A DNA stretch of 64,000 nucleotides. Source: Parasedimentitalea denitrificans. GTDB lineage: Bacteria; Pseudomonadota; Alphaproteobacteria; Rhodobacterales; Rhodobacteraceae. Where the stretch lies: positions 62,001 to 126,000 of the forward strand of contig NZ_QHLQ01000001.1 in NCBI RefSeq assembly GCF_011813015.1. Reading direction: 5' to 3'. The position numbers were made by a program, and so were the translations under genes. This document shows positions 62,944 to 64,000 of this stretch, piece after piece (positions within the stretch are counted from its first letter, which is position 1; every line of letters begins with the position of its first letter). The notes beneath the pieces are model-generated. The model saw only the letters and a program-made list of their open reading frames with translations, did no database searches and was not told the origin of the DNA.

Positions 62944-64000
62944 TTCATTGCCCCCATTAATTCACGACCAATAAGCATACGACGAATTTCTGAAGTCCCG
63001 GCGCCGATTTCCATCAGCTTGGCATCGCGGAATATGCGACCCACCGGGTTGTCCGACAAATAACCAGCGCCACCCAGCGCCTGTACGGCCTGATGAGCCT
63101 GTACCATCGCCTGTTCGGATGCATACAGACAACAAGCCGCCGCATCCTGACGGGTAACAGTACCCCGGTCACAGGCCTTGGCAACCTCATAGACATAGGC
63201 ACGCGCCGAGTTCATGGCAGTGTACATGTCGGCAATCTTGCCCTGCATCAGCTGAAATGAACCAATGGGTTTTCCGAATTGCTTACGCTCGGCCAGATAA
63301 GGCATCATCTCATCCATGCAAGACGCCATGATTCCGGTGCCAATGCCGGCCAGAACAACGCGCTCATAGTCAAGGCCAGACATAAGAACCGCAACACCGC
63401 GACCCTCTTCGCCCAGCACATTCTCGAACGGCACTTCTACATCGTCAAAGATCAACTCGGCAGTGTTTGACCCGCGCATCCCTAGCTTGTCGAAATGCGG
63501 CGAGGTAGAGAATCCCTTCATCTCTTTCTCAACGATAAAGGCGGTGATCCCTTTGGACCCAGCATCCGGATCGGTCTTGGCATAAACAACCAGAGTGTCG
63601 GCATCCGGACCATTGGTAATCCAGTATTTATTGCCATTCAGTCGGTAATGATCGTTGCGCTTCTCCGCACGCAGAGACATTGAAACAACGTCTGACCCAG
63701 CCCCGGCCTCGGACATGGCCAGGGCACCGACATGCTCGCCAGACACCAAACCCGGCAGATACTTCGCCTTTTGCTCTGGCGTGCCGTTCAATTTGATCTG
63801 ATTAACGCAAAGGTTCGAGTGCGCGCCGTACGATAGCGACACTGAAGCACTGGCGCGGGCGATCTCTTCAACGGCAATGGTATGTGCCAGATAGGACATG
63901 CCTGCCCCACCGAATTCCTCAGGAACCGTGACGCCCAGCAGCCCCAGCTCTCCCATCTCTTTCCACAACTCGGCAGGGAACTCATTGTTCTGGTCAACCT
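62940..64000 (-). CDS. liuA: Isovaleryl-CoA dehydrogenase (5' end outside window)
   Basis: FAD-dependent acyl-CoA dehydrogenase oxidising isovaleryl-CoA, the first unique step of leucine catabolism after branched-chain ketoacid oxidation. The frame is open to the window edge ([16 protein letters not shown] visible). Family motifs: [48 protein letters not shown] and [19 protein letters not shown]. The catalytic Glu of IVD is expected in the [11 protein letters not shown] region, as here. It lacks only the first few dozen residues. It overlaps the LprI-like gene by 4 bases. Confidence 0.95.
   Translation of the reverse strand, partial: VDQNNEFPAELWKEMGELGLLGVTVPEEFGGAGMSYLAHTIAVEEIARASASVSLSYGAHSNLCVNQIKLNGTPEQKAKYLPGLVSGEHVGALAMSEAGAGSDVVSMSLRAEKRNDHYRLNGNKYWITNGPDADTLVVYAKTDPDAGSKGITAFIVEKEMKGFSTSPHFDKLGMRGSNTAELIFDDVEVPFENVLGEEGRGVAVLMSGLDYERVVLAGIGTGIMASCMDEMMPYLAERKQFGKPIGSFQLMQGKIADMYTAMNSARAYVYEVAKACDRGTVTRQDAAACCLYASEQAMVQAHQAVQALGGAGYLSDNPVGRIFRDAKLMEIGAGTSEIRRMLIGRELMGAMN

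Noticed and set aside
1..64000. tRNA, rRNA, CRISPR, insertion sequences, prophage
   Set aside because: No cloverleaf sequences, direct-repeat arrays, transposase or phage genes were seen while reading the gaps.

Overview
The window comes from an alphaproteobacterium of the order Rhodobacterales, most likely the Roseobacter group. The evidence is the surE-pcm-nlpD and tatABC neighbourhoods, an Rhodobacterales-style NADH dehydrogenase (nuo) operon with small Rhodobacterales families (DUF5333 and DUF5337 types) between the subunit genes, Hint-domain proteins, an RSP_7527-type small protein, and intergenic motifs of the GAGTATTTT...GCAAAAAGAA type. Base composition is moderately GC-rich and ordinary throughout. 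I see no rRNA, tRNA, CRISPR array, transposase or prophage. Product names rest on motif and family recognition by eye, not on database searches.

Layout, left to right. (1) 1-10.4 kb, plus strand: 3' part of dnaB, alr, an Mla-type lipid transporter pair (mlaE, mlaF), two small membrane proteins, a PqiA-like protein, radA, cvpA, a degenerate Hint-domain protein preceded by a perfect CtrA-type site, and purF. (2) 10.4-15.2 kb, plus: a DUF2199-like protein, a small PilP-like protein, an SDR, then surE-pcm-nlpD. (3) 15.2-19.3 kb, mostly minus: a DUF815-type ATPase, a SnoaL/class III cyclase fusion, and tatABC. (4) 19.4-28.1 kb, mixed accessory genes: an ABM-like protein with a WYL regulator behind a palindromic operator, a GNAT, an orphan ABC ATPase, an ArsM-like methyltransferase, a DNA alkylation repair protein, an SDR without the usual Tyr/Lys, a second Hint protein, a SnoaL-like protein and an orphan BrnA-like antitoxin. 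(5) 28.2-33.9 kb: prfC, a glycosyltransferase, a DEAD-box helicase, a histidine phosphatase and a small RSP_7527-type protein.

(6) 33.9-54.6 kb, minus strand: one long gene train, nuoABCDE-x-F-x-x-G-x-H-x-I-x-JKLMN followed by birA, coaX and rnj. It encodes all 14 complex I subunits. NuoE carries an extra C-terminal helix-hairpin-helix-like domain. Six non-subunit genes are interleaved, four of them predicted to be exported or lipidated. (7) 54.8-64 kb, minus strand: a leucine/isovalerate catabolic operon (liuA, a LprI-like protein, an acyl-CoA synthetase, a secreted protein, liuB, a small unknown, liuD, liuE, liuC). BirA from the neighbouring operon would biotinylate LiuD, and the electrons and acetyl units from this pathway feed respiration through complex I.

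Recurring non-coding structure: a long inverted repeat present twice (about 4.0 and 27.6 kb), a GAGTATTTT-type intergenic motif present three times, a tandem array of three 11-bp units upstream of prfC, and several strong hairpin terminators.
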